Notes: generated by a model from the sequence alone, not told the origin. A stretch of DNA of 42,842 bases from Candidatus Timburyella stercoris (GCA_904384255.1 CAJFJP010000004.1:1-42842); one strand, 5' to 3'. Counted from the stretch's first letter, positions 28,128 through 37,696 are shown. Made by a program: numbers and translations.

Positions 28128-28478
28128 TGATTTAATATTTCATCGTCAAATTCGCCGATTAATTTATTTGAATAGGCTTTAATATAACATATAACAGCCA
28201 TATAAAATATAAATTAGTCTAATTTAAGCAATAAAACTCCAAAGACATCATCAGATGTGCCGACCAAGCCGGCAAAACATTTCCAATTTTTGCATATGAA
28301 TACAGATGATGTATCTGTACACTTATCTATAAGGTATATTTAAAGCTGCTTGATAGAGCATCACTGTCGGAACAAAGCTGCACCGACAAGCAATAAGGGC
28401 GCAATATAAAATGCAGACAGAATTAATAAAGTAACGACGTTAAACTTTAATATAGGCTTGAAGCGTACAAAAATTACT

Positions 28479-28506
28479 AAAGGCCACCGCTTTAGCGGTG
28501 GCCTTT
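28479..28506. terminator. Bidirectional-type perfect hairpin
   Basis: aaaggccaccgc ttta gcggtggccttt, 12-bp perfect arms. Confidence 0.6.
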
Positions 28507-28554
28507 AAATGCATTATTTTGTGAAAAATATTTTCTATACTTTTGTCCAGTATT

Positions 28555-28924
28555 ATGCCGATATATGCGGCCGGCTGAGTATCATAGTCATATTCAGCCA
28601 AGGCCTTTTTGAGCCACGCGACGTAGCGCCACTTTACGCATTTATATCCGGTACTTTGGTAAATTCCTATCTGACGAAATCCTAAAGATTTATACAGCCC
28701 TTTTCTTCTTATATTGAACAAAGCTATTCCGGCATATACCGTATTTATCACCTGAAGCTTTAATATCTCCATTAAAACTAAATAAAGCTGTTTCCGCCCA
28801 CTATTGATTTGAGGTCACAGTCAATATAAACTGACAGCTCGGCGTTCAGATTATATTTCTGACGCTCCATCAACTGGTGTGCATAGACATGCACTATTAT
28901 TTTATCTGCCTTTTCACAAACTAA
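28555..28924 (-). pseudogene. Degraded GNAT (phosphinothricin-type) N-acetyltransferase
   Basis: Two frames: VCEKADKIIVHVYAHQLMERQKYNLNAELSVYIDCDLKSIVGGNSFI* then MEILKLQVINTVYAGIALFNIRRKGLYKSLGFRQIGIYQSTGYKCVKWRYVAWLKKAL; consistent with a GNAT split by stop/indels. Confidence 0.65.
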
Positions 28925-29072
28925 ATAAGGACAAAAGCTCGCGATTTTTTATACACTCTGCAAAAGCGGCTGTACAGGGCGGCGCTTTATATATTCGGAA
29001 TATATCTTCAGCAGTCCGCTGCTGTCTTTTGGAGCTGGAAGGCATATTTTTACCTTTATATTCTTCCTCAGC

Positions 29073-30218
29073 TTAATGCATATCTGCAAGCCGGTCGTGA
29101 TAGTTGCCGAGCACTTTAAAATCCTGCATTTCGTTTTTAAGGGCAGAAAGCAGCCGCCAAGTCTCCTCGCGGTTTATATTTCCGGTAAAATCGAGATAAA
29201 ACATATATTCAAATTTGCCGGAATGCTTGGGCCGCGACTCTATTTTGGTGAGATTAAGCCCCAGCGCCGCAAATCTTGCAAGAGTACGATAAAGCGTGCC
29301 CGGCCGGTGATCGAGTGAGAATACAATACTTATCTTATCGGCATCGGCAGATGATGAAAGCCGGCGCGACAGCGCGACAAATCGCGTGGAATTATTTGAA
29401 GTGTTCTGTATACCTTCTTTGATAATCTCAAGCCCATACTGTGACGCCGCCAGCTTTGATGCTATGGCGCCAAGGCTGACAACGTTTTCCTTAGATATCC
29501 TGAAAGCCGCAGCAGCAGTGCTGAGCTCTTCTATTTGCTGCATGCCGTGCGCCTTTATAAACTCCGAGCACTGCGAGAGCGCCTGCTTATGTGAATATAC
29601 CGCCTTAATCGATGCTTCTGTTGCTCCTTTCACACCCAGCAGGCAGTGTATGACGGGAATTTCTATTCCCGCAACTATATAGAGCGGGTTGTTTATTAAT
29701 ATGTCATAAACTTCGAGCACCGAGCCGGCAGTGGAATTTTCTACCGGCATAACGGCATAATCAAAGCTGCCGTCATTTAGCAGTGCAGCGGCGGTATCGG
29801 CAAATGTCGGGAAAAATTCAATTTTTGCCTCATTAAAAATGCTGCGCGCCGCTATGTGAGCATATGCCCCTTCTCTGCCAAAACAGGCGACGCGGCAGGG
29901 CAAAGATGCGTCAAACTGTGTTGTTTTCTCATCCGCAGGCATACCCGAAGAGTCAATGATATCATGCTGCAGTGCACGGCTTAAATCCATAAGCGTGCCA
30001 TATAGCACCGATGCATAGCCCTTATATTTACCGGCAGAAGCGGAAAGACTTTCAAGTATAGCTTTTTCGCGCTCAGCGTCAAAAATAGGCATGCCGTTTT
30101 CTTTTTTGTACAGCGCTACATTCAGCGCCGTGTCCATTCTTTTACAAAAGAGCGGAACTAACTTTTCATCTATCTCATCTATCTGCTTTCTCAAAGCCTT
30201 CAGCTTGTCTTCAGCCAT
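29073..30218 (-). CDS. pheA: Bifunctional chorismate mutase/prephenate dehydratase
   Basis: N-terminal chorismate mutase (LRKQIDEIDEKLVPLFCKRM), then dehydratase (FGREGAYAHIAA, PVENSTAGSV, ESRP..EYMFYLDF ACT domain). Confidence 0.95.
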   Translation of the reverse strand: MAEDKLKALRKQIDEIDEKLVPLFCKRMDTALNVALYKKENGMPIFDAEREKAILESLSASAGKYKGYASVLYGTLMDLSRALQHDIIDSSGMPADEKTTQFDASLPCRVACFGREGAYAHIAARSIFNEAKIEFFPTFADTAAALLNDGSFDYAVMPVENSTAGSVLEVYDILINNPLYIVAGIEIPVIHCLLGVKGATEASIKAVYSHKQALSQCSEFIKAHGMQQIEELSTAAAAFRISKENVVSLGAIASKLAASQYGLEIIKEGIQNTSNNSTRFVALSRRLSSSADADKISIVFSLDHRPGTLYRTLARFAALGLNLTKIESRPKHSGKFEYMFYLDFTGNINREETWRLLSALKNEMQDFKVLGNYHDRLADMH

Positions 30219-30231
30219 ATGTACCTCCAAA

Positions 30232-31329
30232 TCAGCAGCGCTTTATGGTGCCGTTTTCCAGCAGCAAATCAAATACGGCTATTGCCGCCGCGCTCTCTAT
30301 TACCGGCAGCGCGCGCGGAACTATGCACGGGTCGTGCCGCCCCTTAACAACAAGCTTTGTGTTCTGCATTGTAGCAAGATTTACACTTCTCTGCTCTGTA
30401 GCTATAGACGAGGTCGGCTTTACCGCAGCTCGGAACACTATTGGCATGCCGGTGGTTATGCCGCCGAGTATGCCGCCGTTGTTGTTTGTCATTGTTTTAA
30501 CAGTGTTGCAGGACATTTTATACTGGTCGTTGCCGGACACACCTGTCATGCAGGAGAAATCAAACCCGGCGCCGAACTCTATGCCCTTTACCGCCGGTAC
30601 GGCAAACACCGCCTGCGATATCACATTCTCAACGCCGCGGAACATGGGAAATCCCACACCCGCTGGCATGCCGCAGACAGCGACCTCTATTATGCCGCCC
30701 ACACTGTTGCAGTCTTTTTTTGCAAGCATTATAATGTCCTGCATATCGACTTTTATATTTTCATTTATTACAGCAAAATATTCAGAGGAAAGCCTGTTTA
30801 ACAAATCCTTGTCAACTTCGCACATATCAAATTTATCGTCATATGCATTGCCTATGGAGTATACATGTCCGCCTATAGTAATGTCATAATCTTTTAAAAT
30901 ACTTCGACAAAGCGCGCCGGCAAATACCATGCAGGCGGTAAGCCGGCCGGAAAAATGTCCGCCGCCGCGTATATCGTTGTGGCCGCCGTACTTTACATAT
31001 GCAGGATAGTCGGAATGCGACGGACGCGGTACAAGCTCTATGTTTTCGTAATCTGCCGAGCGTGTATTAGTGTTTTCAATAACTGCCATCAGCGGCGCGC
31101 CGGTGGTTTTGCCGCGGTAGCTTCCGGTCTTTATTACAGGGATATCCGGCTCTTTGCGCTGTGTGGCGCCGGGGTCGTTGCCGGGCGCGCGGCGGGACAT
31201 TTGCTTATTTATATATTCCATGTCGATGTCGCAGCCGGCCGGTAGTCCGTCTATGCATACACCGACAAGCGGGCCGTGGCTCTCGCCGAAAATGGATATC
31301 TCCAAGCATTTACCGAAATTAGATGACAT
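30232..31329 (-). CDS. aroC: Chorismate synthase
   Basis: SFGESHG-like IFGESHGPLVGVCIDGLPAG, RRAPGNDPGATQRKEPD, GRLTA; start MSSNFGK at 31329. Confidence 0.96.
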   Translation of the reverse strand: MSSNFGKCLEISIFGESHGPLVGVCIDGLPAGCDIDMEYINKQMSRRAPGNDPGATQRKEPDIPVIKTGSYRGKTTGAPLMAVIENTNTRSADYENIELVPRPSHSDYPAYVKYGGHNDIRGGGHFSGRLTACMVFAGALCRSILKDYDITIGGHVYSIGNAYDDKFDMCEVDKDLLNRLSSEYFAVINENIKVDMQDIIMLAKKDCNSVGGIIEVAVCGMPAGVGFPMFRGVENVISQAVFAVPAVKGIEFGAGFDFSCMTGVSGNDQYKMSCNTVKTMTNNNGGILGGITTGMPIVFRAAVKPTSSIATEQRSVNLATMQNTKLVVKGRHDPCIVPRALPVIESAAAIAVFDLLLENGTIKRC

Positions 31330-32824
31330 TATATTTACCTCCAAGTGCTTTAAAGTCCTCAAAAAAGTCAGGGTAAGATTTTTTAACCGCCCCCGCGTCG
31401 GATATCTCTACACTGCCTATATGGCTGCCTAAAACGGCAAACGCCATTACTATGCGGTGATCGTTGTATCCGTTGATTTTGCCGCCGTGCAGCGCTTTAA
31501 CGCCGGTTATTGTCAGACTGTCCTGCCCCTCTGTGACGCCGGCGCCGAGTGCCTTTAATCCTTCTGCTACAGCGGAAAGCCTATCGCATTCCTTTATCCT
31601 CAACCGGCCGGCATTTATTATACGCGTCTGTCCATCGGCCATTGCCGCCGCGGCGGCCAGCGCAGGAATTAAATCGGGAATATCAGACGCATCTATAACC
31701 GTACCGCGCAGTTTTGCGTGCCTGCAGAGAAGGACGCTGCCGGCAAAAGCTATATCGCAGCCCATGCGGCGTGCAATGTCTAAAACAGCGATGTCGCCCT
31801 GAACGGATTTTTCTTTCAGTCCGTCCATGAATATCTCGCCGCCTATCATTGCAGACTCTATAAAAAAAGCCGAGTGCGACCAGTCGGATTCAACAATATA
31901 ATCGCATGCAGTATATTTCTGCGGTCCTGGAATAAAATATCCGTCTGGTGTTTTTTCTATATTTATCCCAAACTCGCGCAGGATATCTATAGTAATGTCT
32001 ATATACGACGCCGACTGTAGCGGTGACGAGAGCTTTATACTGCTGCTGCCATCCAGCATTGGCAACGCAAACAGTAGCCCTGTTATAAACTGCGAACTGA
32101 CAGAGCCGTCTATAATATACTCACCGGCCGTAAGCCTGCCGCTTATCGAAATAGGAAGCATATTTCCGCTGAAATTAACACCGTGAAGCGGCAGTGTATC
32201 GGTAAAAATGCTGAGCGGACGCATCGGCAGCCTGCCGCTGCCAGTAAAATGTGCGTTTACGCCAAGCGCAGCGGCTACAGGTATCATAAATCTGAGTGTA
32301 GAGCCGGATTCGCTGCAGTTTATGTCTGCCTCCGTCTCTGGGATGCTTATACCTGTTATATCGGCAAAGAACAGCCGGCTGCTGCTAAAATTGTTCATTA
32401 AATCCGTGCTGCGAACATCAGTCAAATTATTTGACTCACGTAAATAATTTGCATTACTGCCGCTGCCTGTGACTGTACAGCCTGCATCATCTGGTAAAGG
32501 ACATGCTTGTCCTTCACCGTGCAGAACAGGGCCGGACTTTAACTCATCATTTTTGCAGATGCCTTGCGGCAAGACCCCGTTAACGGAGGCGGACATACTG
32601 CTGTCCGTCATCCTCACCTCATATTTTCTGAGACTTACCGCAGCGCCCAGCGCCGTTACTGCGTTAATCGTGCGTATTATATCGTCAGACAGTATAATGG
32701 GTCCGATTGTACTTCTTCCAGAAGATAAAGCCGCGCATATAATAGCCCGATGCATGCAGCTCTTTGACGGCGGCAGCATTATTCTTCCGTTCAGCGGACT
32801 TTTTTCTATAATAATCTTGTTCAC
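31319..32824 (-). CDS. aroA: 3-phosphoshikimate 1-carboxyvinyltransferase (EPSP synthase) with unusual N-domain insertion
   Basis: LPPSKSCMHRAI, ESGSTLRFMIPVAAALG, NDHRIVMAFAVLG; 501 aa; GTG start overlapping the aroB stop. Confidence 0.94.
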   Translation of the reverse strand: MNKIIIEKSPLNGRIMLPPSKSCMHRAIICAALSSGRSTIGPIILSDDIIRTINAVTALGAAVSLRKYEVRMTDSSMSASVNGVLPQGICKNDELKSGPVLHGEGQACPLPDDAGCTVTGSGSNANYLRESNNLTDVRSTDLMNNFSSSRLFFADITGISIPETEADINCSESGSTLRFMIPVAAALGVNAHFTGSGRLPMRPLSIFTDTLPLHGVNFSGNMLPISISGRLTAGEYIIDGSVSSQFITGLLFALPMLDGSSSIKLSSPLQSASYIDITIDILREFGINIEKTPDGYFIPGPQKYTACDYIVESDWSHSAFFIESAMIGGEIFMDGLKEKSVQGDIAVLDIARRMGCDIAFAGSVLLCRHAKLRGTVIDASDIPDLIPALAAAAAMADGQTRIINAGRLRIKECDRLSAVAEGLKALGAGVTEGQDSLTITGVKALHGGKINGYNDHRIVMAFAVLGSHIGSVEISDAGAVKKSYPDFFEDFKALGGKYNVI

Positions 32825-33873
32825 TAAAAAGCCCCCTGCAAAAAGTCTGAAAGCTCAGCGGCACGCAGTTTATGTATAAATGCATGACCTATGTCCGATA
32901 TCAGTATAAAATTAATTATATCACCCATTCTCTTTTTATCAAGGGCGGCAATATCTATTAATTTATCCGCCGGAGCCTCAGTCGCCGTCGGCAGCTTATA
33001 CTGCTTAAGTACCGAGCATATCCGCTCTGCCGTGCCTTTTTTAGTAAGTCCGGCACTTTCACCCGCCTTGGCGGCGATAACCATGCCCATAGCGACAGCT
33101 TCACCGTGCGACGGTCCGGTAAAGTTATAATATTTCTCAATAGCGTGCCCCATAGTGTGCCCGAAATTGAGCTTCATGCGCTCAGAAGTGTCAAACTCAT
33201 CCGCCTCCACAAACGAGCGCTTTATGTCCACATTGCGATAAAGAACATCATCCATATCAAGACTGCCGCGCTCAATAATGTCAAAGAGCTCTGGCGATGC
33301 GATAAGTCCGTGCTTTATTATCTCCGCCATGCCGTCCGATTTATAGCGATGAGGAAGCGTGCTCAGTGTGTCGGGGTCAATTATAACAAGCCGCGGCTGC
33401 TTAAATGCGCCGGCAAGATTTTTGCCGTATGTGAGGTCGCAGCCGGTTTTTCCTCCGACAGAGGAGTCAGACTGGGCTATAACCGTAGTAGGTATTTGTA
33501 TATAATCTATGCCTCTTAAATAAACAGCGGCGGCAAAGCCGGCCATGTCGCCGGTAACGCCGCCGCCGAGTGCTATTATTGCGTCAGAACGAGTAAGACC
33601 GTATGATGCCGCTGCTTCCAGCATGTCCCACACAGTTTTTACCGTTTTGTTCTTTTCTCCAGCCTCAAAAATATGCATGTAAACGTCAAGTCCCTCGCTT
33701 TTTAATGAGCTGGCAATCATTTTGCCGTAAAGAGGAGCCGTATTGGAATCACTTACTATGAGCGCCTTTGTGCCGCGCATTACTCGTGATATTAATTTGC
33801 CGGCGCCGCCAAGCAGACCGCTGCCAACTATGACGTCATACGGAGGTTTAACATTTATTGTAAGCTTTCTCAT
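32824..33873 (-). CDS. aroB: 3-dehydroquinate synthase
   Basis: ALGGGVTGDMAGFAAAVYLRGIDYIQIPTTVIAQSDSSVGGKTGCD. Confidence 0.96.
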   Translation of the reverse strand: MRKLTINVKPPYDVIVGSGLLGGAGKLISRVMRGTKALIVSDSNTAPLYGKMIASSLKSEGLDVYMHIFEAGEKNKTVKTVWDMLEAAASYGLTRSDAIIALGGGVTGDMAGFAAAVYLRGIDYIQIPTTVIAQSDSSVGGKTGCDLTYGKNLAGAFKQPRLVIIDPDTLSTLPHRYKSDGMAEIIKHGLIASPELFDIIERGSLDMDDVLYRNVDIKRSFVEADEFDTSERMKLNFGHTMGHAIEKYYNFTGPSHGEAVAMGMVIAAKAGESAGLTKKGTAERICSVLKQYKLPTATEAPADKLIDIAALDKKRMGDIINFILISDIGHAFIHKLRAAELSDFLQGAF

Positions 33874-34703
33874 TTATCTATGCTCTCCTTTTTTGCTCTG
33901 GCCGATGCAAGCAGACAGCGCAGCTTTTCACTGTCTCCGCGCGATATATATTCTTTAAACAGGCTGAGATTATTTATAAGATTGTCAATTTTCTCTATAA
34001 GCGGTTCGGAATTTTCAATAAAAAGTTCGCTCCACAGTCTGTCGTTTATTTCCGCGACACGCGAAACGTCACGAAATGAGCCGCCGGAAAATCCTCTGTG
34101 ATGCTCGGCGTCAGCGTCAAGCACATATGAGCAGGCTAGAACATGCGGCAGCTGCGAGGTAAGGGCTATCATCTTGTCATGATATTCCGGCGCCGCGGTT
34201 ACCACACGTCCAAAGCCTATCTGCAAAGCTAAATCTGATATAAGATTTACGGCAGGACTGCTGCCGTCGGCGGGAGTTATAATAAAACTTGCGCCGTCAA
34301 ATAAATCGGCTTTGCTGGCAGAAAAACCCGACTTCTCGCTTCCCGCCATTGGATGCGCGCCTATAAAACAAAAGCCGTTTTTTGCAGCTACATCGTTTAA
34401 TGCACAGCAAACGTCAGATTTTATACCGCAGGTATCTATCACAATTCCGCCACTTTTGAAATTTCCGGCGTTATTTTTCACGTAATCGACAGTGTCGCCC
34501 GGATATAAACAAACTATGACAACATCCATTATGCCAAGCTGCTTTGTATCTGATATTATAGCGTCGACGGCGCCGCAGTCAACAGCAGCAGAAAGTACAT
34601 CCGAATTTTTGTCAGCAGCATATACTTTATGGCCGGTATGTAATTTTATGGCTTTGGCAAGAGAGCCGCCTATTAGTCCAAGCCCTATTATTGCAATATT
34701 CAT
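33870..34703 (-). CDS. tyrA: Prephenate dehydrogenase
   Basis: IIGLGLIGGSLAKAIK Rossmann, GAHPMAGSEKSGF, LTSQLPHV. Confidence 0.92.
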   Translation of the reverse strand: MNIAIIGLGLIGGSLAKAIKLHTGHKVYAADKNSDVLSAAVDCGAVDAIISDTKQLGIMDVVIVCLYPGDTVDYVKNNAGNFKSGGIVIDTCGIKSDVCCALNDVAAKNGFCFIGAHPMAGSEKSGFSASKADLFDGASFIITPADGSSPAVNLISDLALQIGFGRVVTAAPEYHDKMIALTSQLPHVLACSYVLDADAEHHRGFSGGSFRDVSRVAEINDRLWSELFIENSEPLIEKIDNLINNLSLFKEYISRGDSEKLRCLLASARAKKESIDK

Positions 34704-35128
34704 AAAATCAACCCTTTATCATATAGTCTGCAATGCAAAAATATGCGACACGCGCCAACATAACCGACATTATTTTGCGGTATATATTTGTGAAAAATTC
34801 CGTGTAATATATTTCCGGCTTAAAAGGCCGATGTAAAGCTGACGATCTGGTTTGTGCCGCCCTTGCAAGACTTCCTAATAAACTTAACGAAGTTGACTGC
34901 GCTCAAAAGATTTTAGAACATGCTTAAGCAGCAAAGCGGTAAGCCTATTTCTGCCTCATCCAGCGCCATATATTATTTACGCTGTCATACCATATGCTGC
35001 ACCGGAAAATAAATAGTCATGCCGCTGCCGCCAATACCTTTTGAATGTAATTACAGTATTACGACATCTGCCATTAAATTGGGACCGTCTGCTCACCATA
35101 CCGAGTTTAAACGGCCGCAGATTTTATA

Positions 35129-36139
35129 TCAAAGATCTGCCAACGCTTTTTTAAGATGAAATACTTTTTTAGCTATGACATCAAAAGCGTCGGGAGTCAC
35201 CGACTGCGCGCCGTCGGACAGGGCATGTGGCGGGTCGTTGTGAACTTCTATTATAAGTCCGTCAGCGCCGGCAGCTACAGCCGACAGGCTCAGCGGCTCA
35301 ACCAGCCAGTCAATACCGGAGGCATGAGACGGATCTACGATAACCGGCAAGTGCGAAAGCCGCTTAAATACCGGCACTGCCGATATATCAAGAGTATTGC
35401 GTGTATAATCCTCAAAGGTGCGCACGCCTCTCTCACAAAGAATTACTTTTTCGTTTCCAGCGCTCATAATATATTCAGCGCTCATAAGCGTTTCTTCGAT
35501 TGTATTGGCAAGCCCTCTCTTTAACAGTATAGGCTTACCGGTGGCGCCCAGCGCCTTAAGCAGCTCAAAGTTCTGCATGTTGCGCGCACCCACCTGAATT
35601 ATATCAACATCGGCAAAAAGGTCTATGTGATTAATGCTCATTATTTCCGTTACAATAGGCAGCCCTGTCTGCTTTTTTGCCTCTAGCAGCAGCTCAATAC
35701 CTTCTGCTCTAAGCCCTTGGAAGGAGTACGGCGAGGTGCGCGGCTTAAAGGCGCCGCCGCGCAAAAACGATGCTCCGGCTGCCTTGACGCGTTCGGCTAT
35801 GCCGCATATCTGGTCGCGGTTTTCTACCGAGCAGGGACCGGCAATAATAGCAATATTTCCACCGCCAATTTTGCGTCCGGCGACTTCTATAACCGTGTCG
35901 TCCGGATGAAATTTGCGGTTAGCCTTTTTATACGGCTCCTGAACGCGCTTTACTGTATCAACAATATCGTTTGCCTGAACGCGCTCAATGTCCACCGACT
36001 GCGTGTCGCCGATAAGTCCCAGCACTGTCGAATGAGTGCCGAACCATGTGTTCACCTTTACGCCGTAGTCACGGCTGAGTTCATCGGAAAAGGATTTTAT
36101 CTTATCCTTTCCAATTCCGTCTTTAAGTACAATTATCAT
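35129..36139 (-). CDS. aroF: 3-deoxy-7-phosphoheptulonate (DAHP) synthase with N-terminal ferredoxin-like domain
   Basis: IIAGPCSVENRDQI, GGAFKPRTSPYSFQGL, PVIVDPSHASG. Confidence 0.95.
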   Translation of the reverse strand: MIIVLKDGIGKDKIKSFSDELSRDYGVKVNTWFGTHSTVLGLIGDTQSVDIERVQANDIVDTVKRVQEPYKKANRKFHPDDTVIEVAGRKIGGGNIAIIAGPCSVENRDQICGIAERVKAAGASFLRGGAFKPRTSPYSFQGLRAEGIELLLEAKKQTGLPIVTEIMSINHIDLFADVDIIQVGARNMQNFELLKALGATGKPILLKRGLANTIEETLMSAEYIMSAGNEKVILCERGVRTFEDYTRNTLDISAVPVFKRLSHLPVIVDPSHASGIDWLVEPLSLSAVAAGADGLIIEVHNDPPHALSDGAQSVTPDAFDVIAKKVFHLKKALADL

Positions 36140-36212
36140 AAAAATAACTCCTTTTTACGCGGCAGGACGCCTGCGCTGAATTTAACAGGCAGCGTTTATG
36201 GGGAACGCCTCA

Positions 36213-36257
36213 GGGCTCCCACAGCATAAAAATAGGAGCCCACTGCCATGAGCTCCC
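36213..36257 (-). terminator. Terminator-like hairpin upstream of aroF with a competing downstream pairing element
   Basis: Minus strand GGGAGCTC (36250-36257) pairs with GGGCTCC (36235-36241), then tattttta; GGGAGCCC (36213-36220) could pair with the same GGGCTCC. Confidence 0.55.
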
Positions 36258-36280
36258 GAAAATCTTACGGTTTTATAATC

Positions 36281-36370
36281 TCACGGCCTGTATTTCCCAA
36301 ACGCAAAATAGCCCTGCCAAAAGCAAGGAAAATAAAAGAAAAAGTTAACTTTTGCGTTTGAAATATGCAT
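36281..36370 (-). CDS. Candidate leader peptide rich in Phe/Tyr/Trp preceding aroF
   Basis: MHISNAKVNFFFYFPCFWQGYFAFGKYRP*: 11 of 29 residues aromatic (7F, 3Y, 1W); GGAG about 10 nt before the ATG. Confidence 0.55.
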   Translation of the reverse strand: MHISNAKVNFFFYFPCFWQGYFAFGKYRP

Positions 36371-36424
36371 ACAGGTCAGTCTCCATTAAACTTTGCGGAT
36401 GTATAATCCGCTGCCTTCACAAAT

Positions 36425-36453
36425 ACTATAAAATATACAAAAGTATTTGTCAA
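36425..36453 (-). promoter_or_regulatory. Sigma-A-type promoter for the aroF leader
   Basis: Minus strand TTGACA (36453-36448), 17-bp spacer, TATAGT (36430-36425). Confidence 0.75.
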
Positions 36454-36461
36454 CAACAAAT

Positions 36462-36959
36462 TTACAGACTTTCGGCAATTTTTTCGGCAATGCATTTTGC
36501 ATCACCGCGCCCGTCTATTATTACATCGGCGGCTGAAGCATAGAACGACCGGCGCTGAGATAGAAGCTGTTTTACTTTCTGATATTTGTCCGGCCCCGAA
36601 AGCAAAGGACGAGTATTGTCATCGCAGAGCCTTTTTATTACAGTGCCGGCGTCTACATCTAAAAACACCACTGTGCTGTAAGATTTAAGCTTACGTGCAT
36701 TTTCGCTGTTTATCACAGCGCCGCCGCCGACAGATATTACCTGATTGTCAAAACCGGCAAGCTCTTTTATAATATCGCTCTCCATTCGCCGAAAGGCTGC
36801 TTCACCGCTCTTTTCAAATATTTTTGATATGGGCATACCGGCGCGCTTTTCGATTTCAGCGTCGGTGTCTATAAAAGTGCAGTTTAATATTTTGGCAAGC
36901 GCCTTTCCAACAGTAGTCTTGCCGCTGCCCATAAATCCGCATAAGGTAATATTCGGCAT
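36462..36959 (-). CDS. aroK: Shikimate kinase
   Basis: LCGFMGSGKTTVGKALA, DTDAEIEKRAG, VGGGAV; start MPNITLCG at 36959. Confidence 0.94.
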   Translation of the reverse strand: MPNITLCGFMGSGKTTVGKALAKILNCTFIDTDAEIEKRAGMPISKIFEKSGEAAFRRMESDIIKELAGFDNQVISVGGGAVINSENARKLKSYSTVVFLDVDAGTVIKRLCDDNTRPLLSGPDKYQKVKQLLSQRRSFYASAADVIIDGRGDAKCIAEKIAESL

Positions 36960-37008
36960 AATATCCTCCCAGTATGAATTGTGATCGCCTACTGATTTTA
37001 CTTGCTGC

Positions 37009-37677
37009 CTATTTTGCAAGCAGATAGCTTATATCAAGCCTTCTGCATATTTCATCGGATGATATAGAATTGTCAAGGCAAATGGTGTACCAGTGCTTTT
37101 TGTTCATATGATATGCCGGAAAGCAGCTTTTTTCTTTTATCCATGTGTCGACATCCTCCGGCGGCGCATGCATATCAATTATTTCCACCATGTCGTCTGA
37201 GTTAAGGCCAAGCTTTGATTTTTCTATCGTCATAAAAACGGCATACCACTTTTTAGTGCCTTTCCGCCGCAAAACAGCGTCTGTCGGGAACTTGGGCCAC
37301 AAAAACTCTAGCATATCGTTGTACCTGCTGTAAGCATATTCTATAATCTCTTTGGTCTGCGGACTCTTAAATACTTCATAATCAAAGCAACTTTCAGCAA
37401 TAAGCTTTAGCTGATCCTCGCATTCATTTATTACCTCGCCTACAAATGATCCACAAACGCCAGTCACATATGCCGGCGAATACTCCTGCCCGTTTTCAGT
37501 TTCATAAACCCTTACAGAAATTTCTGAAGTATCCGATATATAAATCTCTGCCTTAAACTGGCCGCACATTATGCTGCGAGAGATACAAAAACCGCTGCTG
37601 CTGCGCAAAAAGCCGAATTTAAGCAGCTTTTCTTCATTTAGCACCCGATTTTTAAACATGCTTATAGTGTCTATCAA
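37009..37677 (-). CDS. MmcQ/YjbR-family protein
   Basis: C-terminal KWYAVFMTIEKSKLG...HMNKKHWYTICLDNSISSDEICRRLDISYLL pattern. Confidence 0.82.
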   Translation of the reverse strand: MIDTISMFKNRVLNEEKLLKFGFLRSSSGFCISRSIMCGQFKAEIYISDTSEISVRVYETENGQEYSPAYVTGVCGSFVGEVINECEDQLKLIAESCFDYEVFKSPQTKEIIEYAYSRYNDMLEFLWPKFPTDAVLRRKGTKKWYAVFMTIEKSKLGLNSDDMVEIIDMHAPPEDVDTWIKEKSCFPAYHMNKKHWYTICLDNSISSDEICRRLDISYLLAK

Positions 37678-37696
37678 TTAAAACCCTCCGTGCGCT

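Noticed and set aside
30245-30889. Plus-strand ORFs opposite aroC
   Set aside because: Antisense shadow ORFs; aroC is unambiguous.
36180-36420. T-box leader upstream of aroF
   Set aside because: Considered because of the terminator, but no T-box consensus (AGGGTGGNACCGCG-like) or recognizable Stem I was seen; an Infernal search would settle it.
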